Shown one piece after another: positions 24,880 through 33,419 of a stretch of 45,252 nt of DNA (position 1 is the stretch's first letter; each line of letters starts with the position of its first letter). The position numbers and the translations under genes were made by a program. The stretch covers positions 1-45,252 of the forward strand of contig JAIFLR010000044.1 in NCBI GenBank assembly GCA_020048985.1. Direction: 5' to 3'. The notes under the pieces were generated by a model. It was not told the DNA's origin and made no database searches. It was given only the letters and a program-made list of their open reading frames with translations. The DNA is from Halobacteriovorax sp. Lineage in GTDB: Bacteria; Bdellovibrionota; Bacteriovoracia; Bacteriovoracales; Bacteriovoracaceae.

Positions 24880-25958
24880 AGCTTCTCCAAAACACTAAAT
24901 TCATACATTCGTGTGCAATCTTCCTTGGCCAGTTTGAGATTGATCTCTTTATCGGTGACCCATGGGGATGAAATAACAAATGAAGGTTTCCTCATAAACG
25001 TTCTAATCACCATTTTAGTTTTGCTAAGGATCGAAGGGGGGAGAGAACTAAGGAAATTCGAAACCTCAGCATCACTCATGTAGGAGAAGGTATCTGAAAG
25101 TGAGTAGAAATCATGGGGAGTCTCTTTAAGCAGCTCCAGAAGGTTCTTTTGGTGAAAATGGATCTGGGTTGATGAACTTTTAATTTTATTAAAGAGCTCC
25201 TCGTCACATTCGGCCGGAAAGGCTTCCTTGAATTTTACTTTATTTAAAAAGATTAGCTGCAGAAAATAATTTCCTTTTACCCACGTGTTTTGAAAAAGAT
25301 CGTTGAATTCCTGCGAAACGTATTCAGCCGCTGACAATTGCATGGTTTTATTGTTCTTACTCCCGGCAAAGGAGCCTTTGTAGAGGAGTTTATTGGCGAC
25401 ATATTCATTCATCACGATTTTACAATAGAGATCAAATAGTTTTGGGCTCCATTTAGTTTTAGAAAGCTTTTTTTGCTCTTGAATGTCTTTAGTCTCAAAA
25501 TAGGGGGTGAGTTTACTCCAAGTGAGTTTTTGGAACAGTTTCCCTAACTTCATGAAGTGAGATTCCCAGCGACCAAGATAAATAAATCCCCTTGGACCCC
25601 AGTCTTTTTCAAATTGCTGCCAAAAGGCTCGATCTTCAATTGAGAGTTCAAGCTTTTTCATCAGCTCAATCCGCTTGCTGTTACCATTAGTGTCGAGGTA
25701 GCCAAGAAAGAAGAGGTAGTCATTATAGCTACACTTTTTAATCGCCTCATGTCGAAGCCTGAAGAGTTTTAACTGTGCCTCGGATAAATCGACAATATGT
25801 AAGTGTTTCGGATTTTTGGCCAAAAGAGGAATAACCCGGCTTCCTGATCCGCATACTGCAAAAAAAGAATTCGCGTTCTCTGGTGCTAGTCGGTATTCAA
25901 CCCACGTGTCTTCGTTCGCAAGTGAGTAGTTGAGACCGTGGAAGTATTTTTCACTCAT
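24876..25958 (-). CDS. BtaA-like 3-amino-3-carboxypropyl transferase (DUF3419)
   Basis: A 360-residue protein of the DUF3419 family, whose studied member BtaA moves the 3-amino-3-carboxypropyl group of SAM onto diacylglycerol to start betaine lipid (DGTS) synthesis. Visible marks are the SAM loop AVCGSGSRVIPLL (34-46), the following acidic strand IVDLSEAQLKLF (55-66), and SLSDTFSYMSD (286-296), equivalent to the conserved late motif of the family. Distances suit a single Rossmann fold with an inserted helical part. No BtaB-type N-methyltransferase is nearby, so the amine would stay free or be modified by another enzyme. It is the last gene of a ten-gene array and overlaps the GNAT-like gene by eight bases. 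Confidence 0.8.
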   Translation of the reverse strand: MSEKYFHGLNYSLANEDTWVEYRLAPENANSFFAVCGSGSRVIPLLAKNPKHLHIVDLSEAQLKLFRLRHEAIKKCSYNDYLFFLGYLDTNGNSKRIELMKKLELSIEDRAFWQQFEKDWGPRGFIYLGRWESHFMKLGKLFQKLTWSKLTPYFETKDIQEQKKLSKTKWSPKLFDLYCKIVMNEYVANKLLYKGSFAGSKNNKTMQLSAAEYVSQEFNDLFQNTWVKGNYFLQLIFLNKVKFKEAFPAECDEELFNKIKSSSTQIHFHQKNLLELLKETPHDFYSLSDTFSYMSDAEVSNFLSSLPPSILSKTKMVIRTFMRKPSFVISSPWVTDKEINLKLAKEDCTRMYEFSVLEKL

Positions 25959-27027
25959 GGGGAATCGCCTTTTTTACTAAAATATATTCATGAGACCAGG
26001 ACAACAACATCCACTTCTGGCTATTCTTTGCAATCGTTTCACTGGCAAGTCCAGTCCTGACCATGGCGGAGATGGTTCCTTTTTTATTCAGCTGCCATGA
26101 TTTCTGGGCCGCACTGTAGATCATTCCCGAAGAGAGCTTTAATCCCTGAAACTTTTTTCTTAATGCAATGGATTTGATGACGAGATAATCCCCGTCATAA
26201 AACGCAAAGAGAAACCCGGCAGTTTCACCATTGGGATCAACCAGAACACACGAAGGGGAGAAATCATATAGAGTCACGGCACTAGCATAGAGATTAGTGA
26301 AAGTATTCAAGTCAATCGGCTCAAAAAGAAGAGCGTCACTAAAGGCGTCATGACTAATCTCATGGAAAACGGGTAACTCTTTTTTTGTAAAATTATCCAT
26401 ATCAAAAGGTCTTAACGTAAAGCCCTGATCCTGAATGCGCTTAAATGATTTTTTGAGATGGCCGGCCCCTATGCAATAGTCTCCAATCCTAAAATGCGGG
26501 AATACCACTGAATTAAAAAAAGCATAGTCTGCGAAGCCGATATCTTTGAATAATTGAAGATACTCCGGAGGAGTCGTGGCTTCCCATTTAAAGCGGGGAA
26601 AAAACTTTTTTCCTGGTAGGGAGAATCGGTAACTGAACCACGTGTTAATATCTACCGGGGCAATGACTTCACTGATGTTTTGCGACTTAAACCAACTGAA
26701 GATTTCCTTCATGGAATAAATGAAGGCATCTTTCGCATGTGGGTTTTTGAGATCAATTTCAAAAAAGCCAATGGTTCCGTGTCCTAACAGGGTTTGGCAG
26801 GGTCTGGCACTAAAGCGCAGAAGGGCTTCCTCGGTTTGAGGATCTCTTACCAACCAAAATGTTGCTTTCTCCTGCTTACCCCAATGAATGAGTCGGGTGG
26901 TTTGCTCAGGCTTCATTAAGTCTTTGGCAAATTCGGGAGCTCTTACCTTCAAGGGTAAAGAAGTAAATGCCTCGATAAACTCGGAGTCATTTAGATCATC
27001 AAGTTGTTGTAAAACAAACTTACTCAT
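25951..27027 (-). CDS. Tandem GNAT-like acyltransferase
   Basis: A 358-residue protein with two GNAT-like halves. The C-terminal half (about 200-350) has the acyl-CoA binding motif in SIALRKKFQGLKLSS and the preceding beta-bulge strand TAGFLFAFYDGDYLVIKS. The N-terminal half is more degenerate, as in many double-GNAT or FemAB-like proteins. No signal peptide is present. It would transfer an acyl group to an amine, but the acceptor is unknown. The 4-base overlap with the upstream dikinase and 8-base overlap with the BtaA-like gene make it part of the same pathway. N-acylation of the homoserine-type amine made by the BtaA-like enzyme is an attractive guess. Confidence 0.7.
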   Translation of the reverse strand: MSKFVLQQLDDLNDSEFIEAFTSLPLKVRAPEFAKDLMKPEQTTRLIHWGKQEKATFWLVRDPQTEEALLRFSARPCQTLLGHGTIGFFEIDLKNPHAKDAFIYSMKEIFSWFKSQNISEVIAPVDINTWFSYRFSLPGKKFFPRFKWEATTPPEYLQLFKDIGFADYAFFNSVVFPHFRIGDYCIGAGHLKKSFKRIQDQGFTLRPFDMDNFTKKELPVFHEISHDAFSDALLFEPIDLNTFTNLYASAVTLYDFSPSCVLVDPNGETAGFLFAFYDGDYLVIKSIALRKKFQGLKLSSGMIYSAAQKSWQLNKKGTISAMVRTGLASETIAKNSQKWMLLSWSHEYILVKKAIPHE

Positions 27028-29747
27028 TCGTCTTCCAGTATTCGGATCTCACCTTTTGAAGCATCCATCCTGACTCTCATTCCGGTCTTAAGTTTTTTCA
27101 TTAGTCCTCCAGTCACTCCGACGATGGTTGGAATTCCCAACTCTCTTGCGACGACCGCGGAGTGAGACAGGAGGCTTCCTCTTTCAATCAGGAGCCCTGA
27201 AGTTGAAGGAAACAGTGGAACCCAGCCAGGATCAGTCCGCTCAGAGACCATGATTTCGCCATTAAGGCCTTCAGCGTCTTTGGCTTCTCTTACCACTCGA
27301 ACTATTCCTTCTACGATTCCAGGAGAGCAAGGAGTTCCAATGAGCACATTGGGATCATCGGAGACTGGTTCTTCTCCGATCAGAAGATCCTGTTCAGCAA
27401 TGATCTGAGGGAAATTAATATTCGCTCCTACAGCACCCTCAGTATAAAAACGATCAGGAGGCTGGGGGGTATTTCGGTACTCATCAAATTGTTTTTTTCG
27501 AGCGGCAGTCAGGTTTCTAAAATCAACTTCAAAGGATCGGCCTTCCTGGAAAGATGATATTTCATCAATACTGAGATAAAAAATATCCATCGGTTCGTCG
27601 ATGACTTTGATCTCGTAGAATTTTTGGCCCAGTGCCTTGAAGATCCTGCGGCAGATTCCAAAGACGTTAGTCCTCAGAAGTCTTAAGTCCTCCCTGTCCT
27701 TAACAGCAATTCGGGCCTGATTTAAAATAAAAAGATAAATTTTAAGTTTAGGACCACTTAGATTTTCATGGATCACTTTCAGGGCATTGGCCGAAGTTTC
27801 TTTTTCCCGCTCAATAATTTCATCTACAGATGTATTTTTCATCCTGACGAAACTGATAATCGCCTCAAGAGCAAAGGTTGGATCTTCATGCAGATCAATT
27901 GATTCGAGTTTAAGCTCATTAATGCAACGAAATCCATAAGCATCAATAAACTTATTAAAGTCCTGGAAAATCTCTGGGGATTTTCCAGATCTCAGCTCTT
28001 GTAGCACTTGCTTACTGGGGGTTGTGATAAACCACTCCCGAAAGACAGTATCTCCTCGGTCAATTTTTCTGGCAATTCTCATTAAAATTCTGGTGGGCTC
28101 CGTACTCGGTAGATCACCTTGGCCACTTAAGAGATCATTATAAAGAGAAGCGGAGTTATCTTTTTTAACCCATTTCTCTGTGAGGGACTTCAAGACCCCA
28201 AAGAAAAGCATACAGCGCGTATCACTGATAATGGGTGCCTTCCATTTAAAGAGCAGATCTTCGTTGAGCTGGTCATAGGCGGCAATGAGTTCTTGGATGT
28301 TTTTTGCTTTATAATCCTGTCTTTTTGCAATGGAATACACTCGCTCGAAATCTGCTTTAAATTGCGCCACTGATTTGCGCACATTGAATATGCGCCACAA
28401 ATTTCTAAAGAGGATGTAGATATTTCGAAAAAATGAATAGGGAGGTGGGTTTTTAGTAAAATCAAATAAGGCCGCTAGCTCAGGTCTGAGGTTTTGTTTT
28501 ACTCCCATCATGGTTTCCATGAAACCCTTAGAAGTGCCTGCAAAAGGAAATAGGAAAATCATTTTGTACCAGTTTCCTAAGTTGTAATAAACTCTTCCTC
28601 GAATAAGCCCTAACATATTCCTGAAAGTGATTTCATTGGCCTTGATGACATCAGCAGGGACCCCCATGACCTCGCAGTACTGCAGATACACTTGTCGGTA
28701 GGCCTTGGAAACGTGACTAAAAGTAAGGGGAGTTGTGACCCCATTATAGGATTCCGTGATATTTGAATTATCCCAAAGAATAAACTCTGCACCTTTGACA
28801 GATTTTTTATAAAATCCTTCTGGCGGAAGATTTGTTATGGGTCTGGTCTGAACACAAAAGAACTCGCCCTTTTCAAAGGCCCACTCAATATCCTGGGGAA
28901 GCCCGAGAGTTGCTTCAAGTTTGATCATGGCCTCACTAATGGTTGCGATCTGGGCATCGGTGAGAGAGGAGACTTCTTGTTTCTCTTGAGCGACTGATTT
29001 CTTTTCGAGGCCTCCTTGGGATCCTTTTACAAAGAAGAATTCTTTTTTAACTAAATGAGGCTCAATTGCAAATGCTTGGTTTGTGTCACTTGGACGTTGA
29101 ATATAATAGTGGTCTGCATCAAGCTCACCACTGACTAGTCCCTCTCCAATGCCGTAGACGGAACTCACGATCATTTGTTCGCGTTTAAGATGATGAATAG
29201 GGTTTCGACTGAAACCAACTCCTGCGATATCAGCAAAAACCATTTTTTGGATGATGACACCCATGCCAAACTTATCTGTGCTAATACCTCGCTCTTGCCT
29301 GTAGGCGCGGGCCCTTTCGGTAAAAGCAGAAGCCCAACACATTTTGATACTTAATATTATTTGCTCGATATTGGTCTGGTGAAGATAACTTGAAAATAAT
29401 CCCGCAAATGAATTGTCCGCAGAGTCTTCGCCTATACCACTTGATCTCACGGCAAAAGTGCATCCTTCCGGGAATTTTTCAGCGATCGTCTTTTTAATGT
29501 GTTCTTCCAGGGCCGGGTCCAGAGATTGACTGAGGAATAGTTTTTCCACTTCCTGGTGTGTTAGTGCCCAAAGGTTTTGATCCTTGTATTTTTTTAAGAA
29601 ATGCTCAAAAGCAGGAGTGGCGAGACAAATCCAAGGAGGAACACTAACCCCGGTATTTTCTAGCCTTGCCATGTTTGTAGCTTTCCCTCCATCGAATTGA
29701 TCTAATTCTTCGATGGGTGTCTTTGCGTGATGGATAAACTGTTTCAT
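27024..29747 (-). CDS. PEP-synthase/rifampin-phosphotransferase-like dikinase
   Basis: A 907-residue three-part enzyme. Residues 15-310 form the PPDK-type ATP-grasp domain (GGKATNMARL with K22, TFAVRSSGIGED around R101, then DIEWAFEKGEFFCVQTRP at 286-303). Residues about 320-800 form a variable substrate domain beginning DNSNITESYNGVTTPLTFS (326-344). Residues about 810-907 form the swivelling phosphohistidine domain with RGSLLSHSAVVAREL and catalytic H862. This order (ATP domain, substrate domain, His domain) is that of rifampin phosphotransferase and related enzymes, not housekeeping PpsA. It uses ATP to phosphorylate a hydroxyl, releasing AMP and phosphate, or makes a PEP-like product. The pathway substrate is unknown. 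The start is one base after the ligase/UbiA stop. Confidence 0.82.
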   Translation of the reverse strand: MKQFIHHAKTPIEELDQFDGGKATNMARLENTGVSVPPWICLATPAFEHFLKKYKDQNLWALTHQEVEKLFLSQSLDPALEEHIKKTIAEKFPEGCTFAVRSSGIGEDSADNSFAGLFSSYLHQTNIEQIILSIKMCWASAFTERARAYRQERGISTDKFGMGVIIQKMVFADIAGVGFSRNPIHHLKREQMIVSSVYGIGEGLVSGELDADHYYIQRPSDTNQAFAIEPHLVKKEFFFVKGSQGGLEKKSVAQEKQEVSSLTDAQIATISEAMIKLEATLGLPQDIEWAFEKGEFFCVQTRPITNLPPEGFYKKSVKGAEFILWDNSNITESYNGVTTPLTFSHVSKAYRQVYLQYCEVMGVPADVIKANEITFRNMLGLIRGRVYYNLGNWYKMIFLFPFAGTSKGFMETMMGVKQNLRPELAALFDFTKNPPPYSFFRNIYILFRNLWRIFNVRKSVAQFKADFERVYSIAKRQDYKAKNIQELIAAYDQLNEDLLFKWKAPIISDTRCMLFFGVLKSLTEKWVKKDNSASLYNDLLSGQGDLPSTEPTRILMRIARKIDRGDTVFREWFITTPSKQVLQELRSGKSPEIFQDFNKFIDAYGFRCINELKLESIDLHEDPTFALEAIISFVRMKNTSVDEIIEREKETSANALKVIHENLSGPKLKIYLFILNQARIAVKDREDLRLLRTNVFGICRRIFKALGQKFYEIKVIDEPMDIFYLSIDEISSFQEGRSFEVDFRNLTAARKKQFDEYRNTPQPPDRFYTEGAVGANINFPQIIAEQDLLIGEEPVSDDPNVLIGTPCSPGIVEGIVRVVREAKDAEGLNGEIMVSERTDPGWVPLFPSTSGLLIERGSLLSHSAVVARELGIPTIVGVTGGLMKKLKTGMRVRMDASKGEIRILEDE

Positions 29748-29748
29748 A

Positions 29749-32031
29749 TTATGACCTCGTCCTTATTAGCCACATAATAGCGGGGGCAACAACTACAATT
29801 AGACCGGACAGTGTGGCCACTCCCTCAATCTTTTTAAACCCCTCAGGATTTTTTATCCATTTGAGCAGCATGAATTCAAGGGCAATGAGGGGGAGAATCA
29901 TCCATACACCAAATCCTGCCATGAAGGATCCCGCCGCCATCATGCAGATAAAGAGGGTGCAGATGAAAACTGTTGGCGCAGGACCATAGTGCTGAGCATA
30001 GGTCTGGGCAAGTTTGTGCGCTTGGGGATTGAGTTTTCTGCAAATTTCAAAAGTAAAGGAGCCTCCGAAATTTGCGAGCAGCCATCCCTGAAAAGCGCGG
30101 TCAGTAATTAAACTGCTGTCAGTAGAAAGAGCGACCCAGCCATAAATGAGAAAAACAATCACTTGATGAGTAATGGCATAAACGATGGGCTCTTTATTCA
30201 GAACCTCACCGACGAAAAATTCTTTATACATGAGCCAAGCAAAAACCGACGCCATACTGAGAGTGAATCCACCTGGCCATGATTTTAACAGTCCCAAAAC
30301 TATCCCTGCCAAAACAACAAAAATAAGGATCTTGTTCATGGCAGAGGCCAGATCTGTTGTTGTCAGAAGACCTCGTGGCAGGGGGCGCGTGGGATTGACT
30401 ATTTTATCTTTTTCAAAATCTTTGACCTCATCCCCCAGTCGCAGTTGAATGAAGATGAGCGTATTGAAGAGTATGGCGGCTAAAAAAAGTGCAGGATCGA
30501 ATTCGCTTTTAAAGGAAAGGGAGGAGAGTGCTCCAAGGGTCGAAATAAAAAACAAGGCAGGAAGAGGTGACCTCTCTTGAAGATACGTCTGCCAATTTTT
30601 CAGATTACTCATTTTTTCTGTCCTGTATTTTCGTGGTAAACTTTTAATTCTATCTATTCTTGAACGGTGGCGGCGATCTCTTTGTATTTCTGTTGATGCA
30701 ATGACATCAATTTGTGGAAACTGTTTTTTGAGGGATTCACTTCTTCCTGTCAGTCCTTGACCGACAAGTACGACTTTTTGATCTTTGTTCCGGTGGATAA
30801 AGGATTTTGAGGATCCGAGAAATGAATAAACCCTCTGCTCTAAAGCGAAATCCTCACTTCTCTGCGACTGACGTCCGGCATACCAAAAGTGGCCATCTTT
30901 TTCATGGATTTTGTCACCCATGCAGTGCCACAGAGTTCCACCCTCATCACGCTCTTTAACTCCGAGATTTTGTGACGGATCCCCGATATACTCACCGGAT
31001 ACATTAGGACCACTGACCCATAAAACATCTGCCTTAAATTTATAGCGAATTTCCTTAATGGGTTTTCCAAGACAGAGAGTTTGAAAGTAACCTTGGGCGC
31101 GACTTTGTTTGAGTGCCTCCTTGGCCTCCATATAGGCCACGGGCTCGGCTTCACTTCCACCATAGAGATGTAGCACCCGCGCCTCAGGTAACTCTGTGAT
31201 GACTTTTTCCATGAGCCAGCAATCCGTCAGAGCACCACCGAATACGATGCGCTTGAGAGATTTTACTTCTCCCATCATATTTTCATCCATCAGCTTTTTA
31301 AAAAATGCGGGACCTGTAGAAATAGTCTGAAAGCCAAAAGGCCGGGCAATTTCAAAAAGCTTTTGCAAGTTTTTGCGACTCCAGCGATTAGGAATAATGA
31401 TGGAGCCTCTCCCTGTTGCCAGATGAAACAGTGCTAGATTAGGGAAGATGCACAGGTCAGGAGTTGCGAAATCTTCGGGTTCACTAGAAATAAATATATC
31501 TACAACGGTTTTAAGGTAATCATGAGTGCGCACAACACCTTTGGGGTTACCAGTGGTTCCACTGGAGAAAACCACAAAAGCATGGTGCTCAGGAGGTAAG
31601 TTTTCAACCTTAAATGTTCCTGACAAAGCAGTAGTTTCAAAATCCTTGGAAGAAAACCACAGAGGAATATTTCTTATTTCCCTTGATCGTATTCCCCAAG
31701 CTTTCCCTATGGTGCCTGTAATAAATGCTTTTGGCCTGGCGGCTTTAATGACTTCGTTGATTCGATCCACTTTAAGCCAGGGCTCAATGAAAACGATGCG
31801 AACTCCCATACCAAGAAGACCACAAATTATTCCATATAGGGCCGGGCATGGAGCAATCATGAGAAGTACTGAATCACCCGTTTTAATTTCATGTTGATTC
31901 AATTTTTTTTGAACTTTTACGCTGAGACTTAAAATCTCCTGAAATGTCCATGATCCCCAACGGATATCCGTCACCGCCATTTTCTCTGGGTGAAGTTTTG
32001 CTTTGACCTGAAAGAGTTCTATAGCGTTCAA
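29749..32031 (-). CDS. Acyl-AMP ligase fused to a UbiA-family prenyltransferase
   Basis: A 760-residue fusion. Residues 1-470 are a class I adenylate-forming ligase: P-loop FSSGTTGNPKGVV (155-167), LYGGSEAEP (289-297), MGD (371-373), YAGRQSQR (384-391), ending with RDRRHRSRIDRIKSL (451-465), which resembles the end of OleC-type and beta-lactone ligases. Residues 475-760 are a multi-pass UbiA-type domain. Its first acidic motif is GDEVKDFEKDK (533-543; D534, D538, D542; the usual leading Asn is Gly), followed by RPLPRG. A second site is FEICRKLNPQAHK (661-673), unlike the classical second DxxD. The TTG start overlaps the P450 stop (TTGA) with AGAAGG upstream. A natural start-like MSNLKNW at 474 marks the fusion point. 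Confidence 0.82.
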   Translation of the reverse strand: MNAIELFQVKAKLHPEKMAVTDIRWGSWTFQEILSLSVKVQKKLNQHEIKTGDSVLLMIAPCPALYGIICGLLGMGVRIVFIEPWLKVDRINEVIKAARPKAFITGTIGKAWGIRSREIRNIPLWFSSKDFETTALSGTFKVENLPPEHHAFVVFSSGTTGNPKGVVRTHDYLKTVVDIFISSEPEDFATPDLCIFPNLALFHLATGRGSIIIPNRWSRKNLQKLFEIARPFGFQTISTGPAFFKKLMDENMMGEVKSLKRIVFGGALTDCWLMEKVITELPEARVLHLYGGSEAEPVAYMEAKEALKQSRAQGYFQTLCLGKPIKEIRYKFKADVLWVSGPNVSGEYIGDPSQNLGVKERDEGGTLWHCMGDKIHEKDGHFWYAGRQSQRSEDFALEQRVYSFLGSSKSFIHRNKDQKVVLVGQGLTGRSESLKKQFPQIDVIASTEIQRDRRHRSRIDRIKSLPRKYRTEKMSNLKNWQTYLQERSPLPALFFISTLGALSSLSFKSEFDPALFLAAILFNTLIFIQLRLGDEVKDFEKDKIVNPTRPLPRGLLTTTDLASAMNKILIFVVLAGIVLGLLKSWPGGFTLSMASVFAWLMYKEFFVGEVLNKEPIVYAITHQVIVFLIYGWVALSTDSSLITDRAFQGWLLANFGGSFTFEICRKLNPQAHKLAQTYAQHYGPAPTVFICTLFICMMAAGSFMAGFGVWMILPLIALEFMLLKWIKNPEGFKKIEGVATLSGLIVVVAPAIMWLIRTRS

Positions 32032-33419
32032 GCTTTGACCTTCTTAATGTTTACCATACAACCTTCTTTAGGTTGCAGGGTCAAACTCATTAGATAGGTG
32101 GGGTCTTTCTCAAAAGCCTTCTCGATATCGAACTTTTTAATCATCATACTCAGGATGGTTAGCGCCTCCACCATCGCCAAATTCATCCCAATGCAAATCC
32201 TTGGGCCTGCTCCAAAAGGGATGTAGGCAAACTTCTCATGGTCTTCTCCATTTTCGAGGAAGCGCTCTGGTTTGAATGCCTCAGGTAGCTGCCAGTACTT
32301 GTGAGATCTCTGGATGGTGTAGAGGGAAACAATGACGTTCGTAATCTCGGGAATATCATACTGTTGAATTTTAGTTTGAATTTTATTTTTGCGAGAGACC
32401 CGCCAAAAGGGAGGGTAAAGCCTGATAGCTTCTTCAAAAACGGCTTTGGTATAAACTAGCTTTTCCAGTTCCTCATAGGTAGGGGATTCACCTGAGAGGA
32501 CTTGATGAACTTCTTGTTTTACTTTCTCATAAATTTCCGGATTTTTCAGAAGTTCATGCCAGGTCCAAGTCAGCGCGTTGGCAGTACTTTCATGGCCAGC
32601 GAGTAAAATATTTAACACTTCATCACGCATTTGCTGATCACTCATCTTGGAGTCTTCATCACTTCCGCTGGTTTTGATCAACATATCAAGAAAGTTTTCG
32701 GTTAGATTTTTACTCCTGCGCTCATTAATCAAGGCAAGTACTAATTCGTTAACTTTTTGAATTGAGGCAAAAAATTTCTTGGTACTTTTCAAGGGGAGCA
32801 GTTTTTCAAGTTTTATGGCAAATTTATATTTGTCTTTGATAGGGAAGGGCGCAATCAATAGTTGCAGCCAAAGGTGCCTCGATGATTGAAGGTAGGCGAG
32901 AATATCTTGTAAGGCTTGCCTTAATACGAGTGAATCATTTTCTTGCCTCTTGCCCAGAAGGCCGACACTGATAATTTCCAAAGTCATGAGATTCATCTCT
33001 TTGGCCAGATCAATCTTCTCGTTCGGTTTCCATTTATTGAGAATGGCATTCGTTTCTTTCACCATGATGGGTTGAAGTCTTTCAACTTGTTTGCTTGAAA
33101 AGCTCCCTGCCATTAGGCGGCGCTGCTTTTTCCAGACCTCTCCCTCACTAACCAGAAGTCCATTGCCAAAGATTACCCGGAAGCGGTCATAGGAGGTGGA
33201 CTTGCTATAGTTTTGAGAATCGGTTTGAAGAACTTGCTCTATTGCTTTGGCATCATTCAGCATGACGAAACGAAAACTTCCCAATTTAAAAAAAACGATG
33301 TCACCGTATTTAGAAAAAATACTTTCATACAGTTTAATGGGGTTCTTTTGGCGTTGAATAATCATGCCAATCATTTCCCAGAATGATCTTGGTCCTGGCG
33401 GTAAATTATTTTCGCTCAC
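32028..33419 (-). CDS. Cytochrome P450
   Basis: A 463-residue haem mono-oxygenase without a membrane anchor. All hallmarks are present: I-helix oxygen-binding AGHEST (274-279), ExxR at E330-R333 in EEAIRLYPP, PERF (384-387), and the haem loop PFGAGPRICIG (401-411) with thiolate C409. The style (PPGP near the N-terminus, WKKQRRLM for the C-helix) is that of CYP102/CYP4-type fatty-acid hydroxylases, so a long alkyl chain is a likely substrate. The GTG start overlaps the MBL stop (GTGA), and its stop overlaps the ligase start. No ferredoxin or reductase is encoded nearby, so redox partners must come from elsewhere. Confidence 0.92.
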   Translation of the reverse strand: MSENNLPPGPRSFWEMIGMIIQRQKNPIKLYESIFSKYGDIVFFKLGSFRFVMLNDAKAIEQVLQTDSQNYSKSTSYDRFRVIFGNGLLVSEGEVWKKQRRLMAGSFSSKQVERLQPIMVKETNAILNKWKPNEKIDLAKEMNLMTLEIISVGLLGKRQENDSLVLRQALQDILAYLQSSRHLWLQLLIAPFPIKDKYKFAIKLEKLLPLKSTKKFFASIQKVNELVLALINERRSKNLTENFLDMLIKTSGSDEDSKMSDQQMRDEVLNILLAGHESTANALTWTWHELLKNPEIYEKVKQEVHQVLSGESPTYEELEKLVYTKAVFEEAIRLYPPFWRVSRKNKIQTKIQQYDIPEITNVIVSLYTIQRSHKYWQLPEAFKPERFLENGEDHEKFAYIPFGAGPRICIGMNLAMVEALTILSMMIKKFDIEKAFEKDPTYLMSLTLQPKEGCMVNIKKVKA

